Source: Bog-473 sp963706555
GTDB lineage: Bacteria > Actinomycetota > Acidimicrobiia > Acidimicrobiales > RAAP-2
Direction: 5' to 3'
Assembly: GCA_963706555.1 (NCBI GenBank)
Contig: OY970164.1
Location: 806,001-870,000, forward strand
Length of the DNA stretch: 64,000 nucleotides
This document shows, piece by piece, positions 1-8,344 of the stretch. Within the stretch, counting starts at the first letter, position 1. The number at the start of each line of letters is the position of its first letter. The notes under the pieces were generated by a model. The model was not told the origin of the DNA. It saw nothing but the letters and a program-made list of their open reading frames with translations, and searched no databases. Made by a program: the position numbers and the translations under genes.

Positions 1-1
1 C

Positions 2-829
2 GAGATCGGCGCCGCCGGGCATTCCCTCGGCGGCGTGACGACGCTCGGACTGGTGGCCAATTCGTGCTGCAAGGATCCCGCCATAAAGGCCGCTGTCGTG
101 ATGTCCGGTGATCCCATCCGGTTTCCGACCGGAGCAGTGGACTACTCCAGCGCACCGCCGCTCCTGCTGGTCCATGGCAACGCGGACCAAGCCGTGCCGT
201 ACGTCTCGAGCATCGACGCCTTCAACGGCGCCTCAGGCCCCAAGGGCCTCCTGACTGTCCTCAAGGGAGATCACGATTCCCCGGTCACGCCAACCGGGAC
301 GGCGTTCCCCAGCGTCGTCCGCACCACCATCGATTTCTTCGATCGTTACCTCAAGGGAGAGTCTGCGGCAGCGAGCCGGTTGGTCGCCAAGAACGGATCG
401 CCACCGGCCGACGCCAAGCGCGGTGCGACCACATTGACCTTCGTGGCCACGCCGGGCGACCGGACGAAATTGCCGGTGCCGAAGACCGAGACACGCACCT
501 TGCACGCGACGGTCACGCCGACGCAGGGACTGACCGATGGCCAGGTGGTCACGGTCAGTTGGGAGGGCTTTGCCCCAGGAGTGGCGGTGAACATCCTGCA
601 GTGCTCGGTGCCGCAACCCACGCAGGCCAGTGATTGCAACTTGAAGACGGCCACGTTGCTCCACGCCGACCCTCAGGGTGCAGGTTCGCTGCCCTTCGTT
701 GTCCACACGGGGCTCGCTGGTTCGGGACTCTGTGACGCCACCCACGCGCAGTGCGTCGTCGTCATCAACCAGGGAGGCTCGTTGTCACCTGCAGCCACTG
801 TCGCAACGGCCGTCTCGTTTGCATCCTGA
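2..829 (+). CDS. Alpha/beta hydrolase with neocarzinostatin-like C-terminal domain, 5'-truncated by the window edge
   Basis: The frame is open from base 2, so the N-terminus lies outside the window. The first codons encode GHSLGG, the nucleophile elbow of alpha/beta hydrolases. Further on come LLLVHGNADQAVPY (typical strand before the catalytic Asp) and GDHDSP around the catalytic His, as in dienelactone hydrolase/chlorophyllase-like enzymes. After about residue 150 a second domain of about 105 residues starts (TPTQGLTDGQVVTVSWEGF), with two close Cys pairs; this matches the neocarzinostatin-apoprotein-like Ig fold of secreted actinobacterial proteins. An exported esterase or lipase is likely. 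The substrate is unknown. Confidence 0.75.
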   Translation, partial: EIGAAGHSLGGVTTLGLVANSCCKDPAIKAAVVMSGDPIRFPTGAVDYSSAPPLLLVHGNADQAVPYVSSIDAFNGASGPKGLLTVLKGDHDSPVTPTGTAFPSVVRTTIDFFDRYLKGESAAASRLVAKNGSPPADAKRGATTLTFVATPGDRTKLPVPKTETRTLHATVTPTQGLTDGQVVTVSWEGFAPGVAVNILQCSVPQPTQASDCNLKTATLLHADPQGAGSLPFVVHTGLAGSGLCDATHAQCVVVINQGGSLSPAATVATAVSFAS

Positions 830-844
830 CCAGACTCGCCCGGC

Positions 845-1420
845 TCAATGGATCATCGTCTTGATGATGCCCTCGACGAGTGACACCAGGAGCGGTCCCT
901 TCGACGGGAAGCGCACGAGGCGGTCCAACTCTTCTTGGGCAACCCGGACCGCGGTTGCCTCGGAGACTGATCTCGGTCTGATCTTGAGAGCGAACAAGGT
1001 CGCGAGTTCTGCGTACGCGTCGATGATTCTTCTTCTGGCACTGACCGAACCCCGGACGGCCTGCGGCAGGAGCCGCTCCTCTTCGTCCCGACCGAGCGGA
1101 CGTGGGCCGTCACCGGCAAAGACCTCTTCAACGGCCGAGGCGATCCCACTTCTCGCGAGCGGCAAGGGGGGACAGTTGAGCGGACGGGCAAGCACGGTGT
1201 TCGATCCGATCCTGTCCAAGTCCCCGCCCGACCCCAGTGCCCAACCAGACAGCAGATCGAGCACACGCCTCTCGTCATCTTTGGAAGTCCGCAGGACGAT
1301 GAGCACAGGGTGCTCTGCTCGGAGCATCGCCGTGACGACTTTGCTGTCGGCGAACCGGCGGATGACGACCATACGCGGCGACCCCGCCGAAGGGCCCACT
1401 GCGACCACTTCACTCGGCAC
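845..1420 (-). CDS. SepF-like domain fused to a sigma-70 region-2-like domain
   Basis: 191 aa. Residues about 13-80 read as a SepF domain: GSPRMVVIRRFADSKVV, then HPVLIVLRTSKDDERRVLDL, LSGWALGSGGDLDRIGS, and NTVLARPL. SepF anchors FtsZ to the membrane in actinobacteria. Residues about 105-190 resemble sigma-70 regions 1.2-2.4: SARRRIIDAYAELATLFAL matches the helix after region 1.2, and FPSKGPLLVSLVEGIIKTM matches the FDPxxGxxFSTYAxWWIRxAI segment. No region 3 or 4 follows. The start is GTG with GGAG about 9 nt upstream, 6 nt after the ThDP gene, so it is probably co-transcribed. The sigma assignment is by eye, and the domain may have lost core-polymerase binding. Confidence 0.65.
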   Translation of the reverse strand: MPSEVVAVGPSAGSPRMVVIRRFADSKVVTAMLRAEHPVLIVLRTSKDDERRVLDLLSGWALGSGGDLDRIGSNTVLARPLNCPPLPLARSGIASAVEEVFAGDGPRPLGRDEEERLLPQAVRGSVSARRRIIDAYAELATLFALKIRPRSVSEATAVRVAQEELDRLVRFPSKGPLLVSLVEGIIKTMIH

Positions 1421-1426
1421 TCTCTT

Positions 1427-3025
1427 CTACTCCAAGAATCGGCCGGGGAAGTAGTCCGGCGTCGGGTCGACCATGACGTTGAGGATCGAGGGGAAACCGC
1501 TGCGACTGTGCTCGAACGCCCGGTTGAGGGCCCCCGCGATCTGCTCTGGTTGGTCGACAAGAGCGCCGAAGCCTTCGAAAGCCTCGGCCATCCGCTCGTA
1601 GTGGCGTCCTTTCAACGGGCTCCAGCCTGCGCTCCAGCCGCCATTGTTCACAATCACGGTCACGATCGGGAGATGGTGGCGGGCCGCTGTGTCGAGTTCC
1701 ATCGCGTGGAAGCCGAAGCTCCCATCGCCAACGACCCAGAGCACCTGGCTGCCCGGCCGGGCACACGCCGCAGCCAAGGCATACCCGATGCCATGCCCGA
1801 TGTTGCCCAGCGGGGACATGCTGGGGTAGCGCCCGGGCAGTCTGGCTTCGAAGGCCACGTTCGTCCACATCAGCATGTTGGACCCGTCGGTGATCACCGT
1901 GGCGTCCGGATCGAGCTGGCTTGAAATCTCGGCGCAGAGCCGCATCGGATGGATCGGCGCCGAGTCGGATCGGGCCATGGCGGCCTTGGACGCCGTGACA
2001 GCATCGGCCCGCTGGCGCAAGCCGCCCACCCAGTGGTCGGTGTCGAGGTGGCCCGTCTGCTCGGCCAACTGCTCGAGCACGGCACCGGCGTCGCCGACGA
2101 TGCCCAACGTGGCCTTGTGCAGCTGGGTGGGATCGATGTCCACCTGGACCAAGTGGTCCAGGTGGGGAAATTGGCCGTACCCGATGGAGTAGTTGAACTG
2201 GGTGCCGACCACAAGCAGGACGTCGGCCCGGGCCACCACGTTCTGCCAGTCCCGTCCCAAGCAGAGCGGGTGGTCGTCGGGAATGGTGCCCCGACCCTGC
2301 TGACGGGTGACCACGGGGATGCCCGTCTCCTCCACGAATGCCTGCAGATGTGCGCCGGCCTCGGACCAGAACACACCGCTTCCGGCCAGTACTGCCGGCC
2401 GCCGGGCACGGCCCAGGATCTCCGCTGCCTCCAGGACGAGCGTGCCAGGAGCCCTCAGCCGACGTTGCACCGCCCAGTCCCGGGCCGGCGCCGGGAGCGG
2501 AGAGTCTTCGGGACCGGCCAAGGAGTGCACCAGGTCGATGGGCACCTCCAGGTAGACCGGGCCGGGGCGTCCGGTCACGGCATGACTGAAGGCCGTCGCG
2601 ACGTAGTCGGCGAGTTGCTCGACGTGTTGCACGGCCCGCGCCCATTTGGTCACCGGGGCCGCCAAAGCCAGCTGGTCCAACGCCTCCACCTCGCCCACAT
2701 CGCGTCCCCGGCTGGTGGCCGCTCCGGCGATGCACAACATGGGTGAACCGTTGGCATATGCGTTGGCCAATCCGGTGAGTGCGTTCGTGAGTCCCGGACC
2801 GGCCGTGACCATGCACACCCCGGGCTGGCCTGTGGCCAATGCCCAACCTTCGGCGGCATAGGCCGCCGCCGCCTCGTGACGAACGTCGACCACCCGGATC
2901 CCGGCTTTGGGAGCGGCCGACCAGGTGGTATCGATGTGGCCGCCGGCGAGACCGAACAGGTGGGTGACCCCGTGGGCCGCGAGCGAGCGGGCGATCAGCT
3001 CGCCCGCATTGAGTTCCCGGCTCAC
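1427..3025 (-). CDS. Thiamine-diphosphate-dependent enzyme, acetolactate synthase / 2-hydroxyacyl-CoA lyase type
   Basis: 532 aa, full length for the family. The N-terminal pyrimidine-binding domain carries the cofactor-activating Glu in DVRHEAAAAYAAEGWA and the loop VTAGPGLTNALTGLANAYAN. The middle domain follows at about 190-330. The C-terminal domain has the ThDP/Mg motif GDGSFGF, ending in NNGGW about 30 residues later. The start is GTG, overlapping the upstream gene's stop as GTGA, so translation is probably coupled. There is no regulatory subunit or branched-chain biosynthesis gene nearby, so a catabolic lyase or decarboxylase role is more likely than valine synthesis. The exact substrate cannot be read from the sequence. 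Confidence 0.85.
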   Translation of the reverse strand: MSRELNAGELIARSLAAHGVTHLFGLAGGHIDTTWSAAPKAGIRVVDVRHEAAAAYAAEGWALATGQPGVCMVTAGPGLTNALTGLANAYANGSPMLCIAGAATSRGRDVGEVEALDQLALAAPVTKWARAVQHVEQLADYVATAFSHAVTGRPGPVYLEVPIDLVHSLAGPEDSPLPAPARDWAVQRRLRAPGTLVLEAAEILGRARRPAVLAGSGVFWSEAGAHLQAFVEETGIPVVTRQQGRGTIPDDHPLCLGRDWQNVVARADVLLVVGTQFNYSIGYGQFPHLDHLVQVDIDPTQLHKATLGIVGDAGAVLEQLAEQTGHLDTDHWVGGLRQRADAVTASKAAMARSDSAPIHPMRLCAEISSQLDPDATVITDGSNMLMWTNVAFEARLPGRYPSMSPLGNIGHGIGYALAAACARPGSQVLWVVGDGSFGFHAMELDTAARHHLPIVTVIVNNGGWSAGWSPLKGRHYERMAEAFEGFGALVDQPEQIAGALNRAFEHSRSGFPSILNVMVDPTPDYFPGRFLE

Positions 3026-3348
3026 GAGATCTCCAACAGGTCGTCGAGCATTTCGCGAACCGTCTGTACCCGCAGTTCGGCCGGCGTCCCGTCATTGATC
3101 CGGGCCAGCTCCTCCACCGTGGCTTCTGGCAAGCCGTAGATCCTGGCCACGACATCCACTGCGAGTCCACTGCGACGTGGATCCGGATCAGCGACGAACA
3201 AGGTGCTGTTGTAGAGGGCGATCGGATGGAAACCGGCCAAGGTCAGCATCCAACCGAGAATGCAGAATCCTCCGTCGCCGAGCAAGATCCCGGCATTGAG
3301 CCGCTCGGGCAATTTGTCACGTACCCGGCGGAGGTCGGGCGTGCTCAT
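3022..3348 (-). CDS. Conserved-looking protein of unknown function
   Basis: 108 aa, starting with ATG. It has a hydrophobic patch (GGFCILGWMLTLAGFHPIAL) but no clear signal peptide, and an acidic C-terminal helix (TVREMLDDLLEIS). I recognise no family. Its stop overlaps the start of the ThDP enzyme by 4 bp, so it is the first gene of that operon and may encode a partner or accessory protein. It is read as real because of the coupling and balanced composition. Confidence 0.6.
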   Translation of the reverse strand: MSTPDLRRVRDKLPERLNAGILLGDGGFCILGWMLTLAGFHPIALYNSTLFVADPDPRRSGLAVDVVARIYGLPEATVEELARINDGTPAELRVQTVREMLDDLLEIS

Positions 3349-3502
3349 ACGACCAAGCGATTACTTGTCAACCTGCCCCCTCACCGCTGCGCGACTGTAC
3401 GTCCGGGCCGAATTCGTTGTCAACGGGCGTTTGCGAACTCCTCCGGAAATCGGCGGTTCACGGCCGGATCGCCGCTGCTGCATCGGCCGATAGCCTTTGT
3501 GC

Positions 3503-4147
3503 ATGTTCGAACGCTTCACCGCTCGGGCCAGGCGCGTTCTCGTCCTGGCGCAGGAAGAGGCACGGCTTCTCAACCACAGCTTCATCGGTACGGAGCACAT
3601 TTTGCTCGGCCTCATCCATGAGGGCGATGGAATCGCCGCCAAGGCCCTCGAACGGAATGGGATCACTCTCGAAGCGGTGCGGGATCGCGTCGAGGAGATT
3701 GTCGGGAAAGCCGGGACTCCCGGCGGTGGGTCAGCACCGTTTTCCCCGCGGGCGAAGAAAGTACTCGAGCTCTCCCTTCGCGAGGCACTGCAGTACAACC
3801 ACAGCTATATCGGGACGGAGCACATGTTGCTCGGCCTGATCCGCGAAGAGGAAGGTGTGGGAGCGAAAGTCATCGAGGGACTCGGCGTCGACCTCGACTA
3901 TCTCTACAGCGACATCATCGCGGTCATTTCAGGCGGTGAAGGCGTTGAGCGCGACACCGAACCTGATCGCAGAGGCGTTCCAGCGAGCGATCCACCACGC
4001 TGTGCGCAGTGTCGGGCCGGTCTCGCCGAGAACGCCCGGTACCGGGTCATTGCCGTATCCGCTGAGGATCCCGCATCCGATCCGGTCGACGCAGAGGTGC
4101 GGGTGCTGTACTGCAGCCGTTGCGGAACGGCCTTCGGGAGTTCCTGA
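3503..4147 (+). CDS. Clp N-terminal (double Clp repeat) protein with C-terminal zinc ribbon
   Basis: 214 aa. The N-terminus MFERFTARARRVLVLAQEEA and two repeats, each with IGTEHxLLGLI, form the Clp N domain that in ClpC/ClpA binds adaptors and substrates. The AAA+ modules of ClpC are absent. The tail has CAQC and, about 45 residues later, CSRC, a possible zinc ribbon. ATG at 3503 is preferred to TTG at 3497 because MFERFT is the classic ClpC start. It may be a ClpC-like substrate receptor or regulator; stand-alone Clp-N proteins are common in actinobacteria. Confidence 0.85.
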   Translation: MFERFTARARRVLVLAQEEARLLNHSFIGTEHILLGLIHEGDGIAAKALERNGITLEAVRDRVEEIVGKAGTPGGGSAPFSPRAKKVLELSLREALQYNHSYIGTEHMLLGLIREEEGVGAKVIEGLGVDLDYLYSDIIAVISGGEGVERDTEPDRRGVPASDPPRCAQCRAGLAENARYRVIAVSAEDPASDPVDAEVRVLYCSRCGTAFGSS

Positions 4148-4169
4148 CTCAGCGACTCAGCGACTCAGC
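4146..4169. repeat. Three perfect tandem copies of an 8-bp unit (GACTCAGC)
   Basis: GACTCAGC occurs three times head to tail, directly after the stop codon of the Clp-N gene. It is probably a replication-slippage repeat; no function is visible. Confidence 0.8.
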
Positions 4170-4237
4170 GATCCCGCGGTCGGGGAACATGCGGTCCCGC
4201 ACACCCGGCGACTGTCCCGAGCGGGAGAGGACCTGTC

Positions 4238-5470
4238 GTGCAGGATGGTTCCATGGCGGCAACAGCGTGGAACGCAGATGAAGCCATGGGTGAAGTGCTC
4301 GAGCCGGATGAAGACCTGCTCTGGAGCGGAACGCCGACTGCGACTCGGGGACTCGACCGCCAAGATGTGTGGTTCATCATCGTCGCCATCTGGTTGTCGC
4401 TGGCCTATTGGGGGGTCGCGTTCTTTTCCTCGACGACCCTGCCATCCTTTGCTCTTCGAGTGCTCCCGCCAGTTGCCTCGCTCTCGTACATTGTCGCAGC
4501 GCGCCCGGCAGTGCGGCGCTCGCAACGACGCAGGACCGTCTTCGGGCTGACTCCGACGAGGGCGCTCGTGCTCAATGGACCGCCGTTTCGCAAGCTCGAG
4601 ACGGCAGCGCTCCCGGTGCCGTTCCGAGTGTGGCGCAGAGCCGACGGTCGGGGAACGATCACCTTCGGCGTGGTGGACCCGAGGACGACCCAACGGCCTC
4701 CTCTTCGAGAGCTGATCAGAACGATCCTACGAGTCGTCCTTTTCATCCTCGGCGTTGTTCCTCGGCCACGACACGACGCGGGACAACTCGTGTTCTACGA
4801 GGTCAGCAACGTGGAGAACGTCGCCCGGACACTTGAGGCGTCAGGTCAGGCCGAGGATGCGCCACAGATGCCATCTCACGGGCCCGAAGATCGATCGAGA
4901 GGTTGGTCGCAAGCTGTTGAACGTCGCTTCACGCCCACTCGTAGAGTTATCTGCGCCGCGCTCGGCGTTGCACTTGTCGCATCCATGACCCCCGTCATCG
5001 CGGTCAGACTGCGCGACTACCTCCAGCACTCGCCGACCCTTTCAGGGCCGTCCACCGTTCACTTGGCGTTGCCCCCGGCAACATACGTCGTGTTCGAACA
5101 CACTGCGAAGGCAGGGCCGTACGACTGTTCGCCGGTCAGCGTGTGCGTGACCATCGGCCCTTCGGATGTCTCCGTTACTTCACAAGCAGGTGACGAACTC
5201 CCCGTCTACGTTGACCCGAGCATGGATGCGATCACCGATGGGAGCGATCACTACGCCGGGGCGGTCAAGTTCGGTGTCAAGGAGTCAGGGAGGTATTCCG
5301 TCAGCGTTCACTCCTCGGCAGACGCGAGTTTCGTGATTGCCAAGCAACCGTCACAAGAGGCCTTCGCGCTCAGCGGTTGGATAACTGGAGGCGTCATCGG
5401 GCTCCTTCTGATTGCGGCGTCCCTTGTCGGCAGCCTCATCGCTCGAGGTCGAAGGCGCCGGTACCGCTAA
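4238..5470 (+). CDS. Multi-pass membrane protein, PH-like N-terminal half
   Basis: 410 aa. The start is GTG with a GGGAGAGG Shine-Dalgarno sequence about 8 nt upstream. The N-terminal part (EPDEDLLWSGTPTATRGL) looks like the opening of bacterial PH/DUF304-type proteins. Hydrophobic segments lie at about 44-64, 70-88, 160-176, 237-257 and 383-404, followed by a basic RGRRRRYR tail. Between the last two is a roughly 120-residue segment, probably external, with a Cys pair (YDCSPVSVCVTIG). No enzymatic motif is seen and the function is unknown. Confidence 0.7.
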   Translation: MQDGSMAATAWNADEAMGEVLEPDEDLLWSGTPTATRGLDRQDVWFIIVAIWLSLAYWGVAFFSSTTLPSFALRVLPPVASLSYIVAARPAVRRSQRRRTVFGLTPTRALVLNGPPFRKLETAALPVPFRVWRRADGRGTITFGVVDPRTTQRPPLRELIRTILRVVLFILGVVPRPRHDAGQLVFYEVSNVENVARTLEASGQAEDAPQMPSHGPEDRSRGWSQAVERRFTPTRRVICAALGVALVASMTPVIAVRLRDYLQHSPTLSGPSTVHLALPPATYVVFEHTAKAGPYDCSPVSVCVTIGPSDVSVTSQAGDELPVYVDPSMDAITDGSDHYAGAVKFGVKESGRYSVSVHSSADASFVIAKQPSQEAFALSGWITGGVIGLLLIAASLVGSLIARGRRRRYR

Positions 5471-5539
5471 GGCGTGGCCGTTGCGGGGTGGTCAGACACC
5501 CCTGCCGGAAAGTGTCTATGACCTGGACTTCCTCTACAG

Positions 5540-5613
5540 CGCGCTCGGAGGGATTCGAACCCCCAACCTTCTGATCCGTAGTCAGATGCTCTAGTCCGTT
5601 GAGCTACGAGCGC
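5540..5613 (-). tRNA. tRNA-Arg(ACG)
   Basis: Read on the minus strand this folds as a cloverleaf. The acceptor is GCGCTCG/CGAGCGC, the anticodon arm is TCTGA-CTACGGA-TCAGA with anticodon ACG, and the T arm contains GGTTCGAATCC. CCA is not encoded: the base after the acceptor is a G discriminator, followed by CTG. No integrase lies beside it, so it does not appear to be the attachment site of anything here. Confidence 0.95.
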
Positions 5614-6057
5614 CGATTTAACTCCTCCACCAGGGAGCTTAATCCCGGGTAGAACTCTTGATGAGTGAGCATAACGCCCGAACAGCTATGTATCGATCGT
5701 GGTTGCCGTCTTCATACCTCAAGAGCCACACAAGCCTAGACGAAGTGAGCGACCCGAAATCTTCCTGGATGCGGGCCTCCGGGGGCTGAAACAAGTCGCG
5801 TCGAACATCCAGACCTTTGTATGGTTCGCGCTCGACGCGCTCTACGGAATGATCGATCTGGCTTAGATTCTACGTGCGTATCTCAAGGCATCTCTAGCGT
5901 GCCATAGTCGACCTCGGACATTACCGAGCACCGTCAAGGTGCGTACCGTACGAGCGCATTCCACCACCACAAGAGCGCCTGCTTGCTCCTTCGTGAAACG
6001 CCGCCAACCATGGGCATCGTCAAGCCGCTCACTCGACGCGGATTTTGCCAGTACCTT
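5614..6057. other. 444-bp intergenic region, nothing recognised
   Basis: It lies upstream of tRNA-Arg and downstream of the minus-strand diguanylate cyclase. I see no frame longer than a few dozen codons, no repeat and no convincing terminator. It should hold the tRNA promoter on its left side. Confidence 0.5.
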
Positions 6058-7902
6058 CTAAGCAATAGGTTCGGCGGCCCCATTCGAGAGAACGAACTCT
6101 GGTCGCGGAAATGAATAAGAAAACTCCGAATTGAAGATCTCCACTCGATTTCGTCCGGCGCTCTTCGCTCCGTAGAGCGCCCGATCGGCCACGCGCTCTA
6201 GTGATCCCGCATCATTGGCGTGATCCGGTAACACGGCGACTCCAACACTTAGCGTGACTGGACTGGTTACCGTGGGCACTCGGATATCGGCGACGGCGCT
6301 CCTGATCTTCTCTGCGACCTTCTGAGCTTCGTCGGACTCGGTCGCCGGAAGCAAGATGAGGAATTCCTCTCCCCCGTATCGACCGACAAAGTCGCCCGCC
6401 CGCAATGTATCGGTAAGGGCGACACCTACGGCGGCCAGAACGTCATCACCGCTGCCGTGGCCGTACTGGTCGTTAATGTGCTTGAAATGGTCGAGGTCAC
6501 ACATCAGCGCGGCAAGTGGCGCTGCCGATCGTGACGATTGCGCAACCATACGTTTGAGAGTGGCGTCAATGGCCCGGCGGTTGGGAAGTCCTGTCAGTGC
6601 GTCAGTCGCGCTGCGCAACTCGGCAATGGCGAGATTACGCAGGTTTCCCAATACAGGGGCCGACTGGAGCACCGCCTCATGTAGTGCCCGCGCCTCGCCT
6701 TCTTTCAACGCTGACTCATGACTTGTCAACACCGCGCCGATGACCTCACCGCGGACCAAAAGGGGCGTGCAATCGGTCCAATTCGGACATACTGAACACA
6801 CGGGACAAGCAAGCAACGGGTCACCTTCGTCAGAACTGGCGTGGGCTCTTGCCATGCGAACCGCGAGACAGCTCCGTGGCTTTGCTCCATCGAGAGACGT
6901 CAGCAATGGGGATCCGACTTCGACCGCAGTCACGGGTTCAAGACGATCGGCGCTGTTGTTTCGGTTGAGAACGGTGACCGTGCTCAGAGGAACGGCGCGC
7001 TCCACATATCGCTTCAGGAGATCATGTGCCTCACCTTCACTTTCGGCCATCTGCAAGGTGTCGGTGAATTCTAGTTTCCTGTCGTCATAGAGCTCTGCCG
7101 ATTGTCGCCTGCGAGCCAACTGCTCGAGGGTCGTCCCGAGTTGGTCAAGCTCGTCGTTGCCCTGCGGATTCAGATGTCCGGAGAGGTCACCGTCGCTCAC
7201 GGCTCGAGCGAACGACGAATAGGAAAGCGTGCGCCCCAATACAGACCGAATGAGCCAAATGATGACTCCGGCCGAAAGCACCAGCGCAAGCAGCAAGACC
7301 AGAAGTATGCGATGAACGGCTGAGGAATAGCTCGCAAGCGATCCTGAATACGCGGAACGCGCCTGCGCTGACTCAGCATGGACGATTGCTTTGGCAGCAG
7401 CCGTCATGGGGTCGAAGGTCGTTTCGAGTTCGTTCTTCTCCGAGGCCACCGAGGCAGGACTCGGGTCGGACAATCCTCCACTTGCACGAAGCTCTTGGAG
7501 ATGAGACCAATCTCCGGCGATCACATCGATTGACGTGGTTTCAACCTGACTGTCAGTAGAATCCGCACGTACTTTGCCAATTCCGGCTTCGATGTCGGTG
7601 GAGATGCGCGATAACAATTCTCTGGTGACGCTGGCTTTTTCGGTTCGGTTACCAAAATCCAATAGCAGCTCCAAGCTGGCTGCGTGGGCAATGCCCAGGT
7701 TGGTTCCCAAGTCTGCAGCATCATCGGTATGTCGCACGTTGTTCAGGTAAAGGTCGGAGACTGAGCTTCGCTCGGTCTGAAGGCCGTAGATACCGGTTGC
7801 AGCTATCGCAAGCAACGCGGGCACAATGATGACCAGCACGAGGGCAAACCTTGATCGGATCCTCACGAGACCAGAGCTCTGATGGGTGCTACCAATGAAC
7901 AA
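6058..7902 (-). CDS. Membrane-bound diguanylate cyclase (4HB-like sensor, HAMP, Cys-rich GAF, GGDEF)
   Basis: 614 aa. TM1 is at about 18-40, followed by a helical extracytoplasmic sensor region (about 45-190) like four-helix-bundle chemoreceptor sensors. TM2 is at about 198-218, then a HAMP linker (SFARAVSDGDLSG). A GAF-like region (about 265-420) contains LLACPVCSVCPNWTDC, four closely spaced Cys, plus a Cys in PRSCLAV, suggesting a metal or haem site. The GGDEF domain has the active-site signature RYGGEEFLILL and DALTGLPNRRAID, so c-di-GMP synthesis is expected. It lies downstream of the PAS-GGDEF-EAL gene on the same strand after a 442-bp gap, so it probably has its own promoter. Confidence 0.9.
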   Translation of the reverse strand: MFIGSTHQSSGLVRIRSRFALVLVIIVPALLAIAATGIYGLQTERSSVSDLYLNNVRHTDDAADLGTNLGIAHAASLELLLDFGNRTEKASVTRELLSRISTDIEAGIGKVRADSTDSQVETTSIDVIAGDWSHLQELRASGGLSDPSPASVASEKNELETTFDPMTAAAKAIVHAESAQARSAYSGSLASYSSAVHRILLVLLLALVLSAGVIIWLIRSVLGRTLSYSSFARAVSDGDLSGHLNPQGNDELDQLGTTLEQLARRRQSAELYDDRKLEFTDTLQMAESEGEAHDLLKRYVERAVPLSTVTVLNRNNSADRLEPVTAVEVGSPLLTSLDGAKPRSCLAVRMARAHASSDEGDPLLACPVCSVCPNWTDCTPLLVRGEVIGAVLTSHESALKEGEARALHEAVLQSAPVLGNLRNLAIAELRSATDALTGLPNRRAIDATLKRMVAQSSRSAAPLAALMCDLDHFKHINDQYGHGSGDDVLAAVGVALTDTLRAGDFVGRYGGEEFLILLPATESDEAQKVAEKIRSAVADIRVPTVTSPVTLSVGVAVLPDHANDAGSLERVADRALYGAKSAGRNRVEIFNSEFSYSFPRPEFVLSNGAAEPIA

Positions 7903-8344
7903 ACCATCGCCGGAGTCCGGAGCGTTCGATCAGCGCGAATCGGCGGTACATCGAGGACCGCGCTCTCGGCTTCCATTGCCGAAATCGCTCCAACGGTTAC
8001 CACGTACCGTAAAGCGATCTGCAGCACAGGATTCCTTTGCCGGTTACATCTGATCAGACCCACCTCGTGTAGAGGCTTATCGTCTAGAGAGATTCCACAC
8101 TGACTTTACGATCCCTGGAGCTTCTGGGCCTGAATGTTGGCCCAACGCTTGCACAACTTTGCAGTGCGGCAATCAACGTTCGCAGAAGGCGAAAGCAACC
8201 CTTCACTAACGTGCAACCAACGTTCCGAATGGGGGCGATTTGATCCTGACCACGACAAAGGACCCAACGTCCGACGGCAATACCCTCTCGCCCGTTTCCG
8301 AAATCTGAATACTCGGCCGGTCATGGCGACCAAACTCCGGGACG
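7903..8344. other. 442-bp intergenic region between two c-di-GMP genes
   Basis: It should contain the promoter for the diguanylate cyclase. An 80-codon minus-strand frame across 8106-8348 has odd composition and no family, so I do not call it. AACGTTG-type heptamers recur (around 8168 and 8219), without a clear array. Confidence 0.45.

Noticed and set aside
1410..3170. A 586-codon minus-strand frame
   Set aside because: Shadow of the ThDP enzyme in another frame: Arg/Gly/Pro-rich and without motifs.
5540..5613. tRNA-Arg as attachment site of a mobile element
   Set aside because: No integrase is adjacent and no repeat of the tRNA 3' end was noticed; the proven-looking element sits in virD4.
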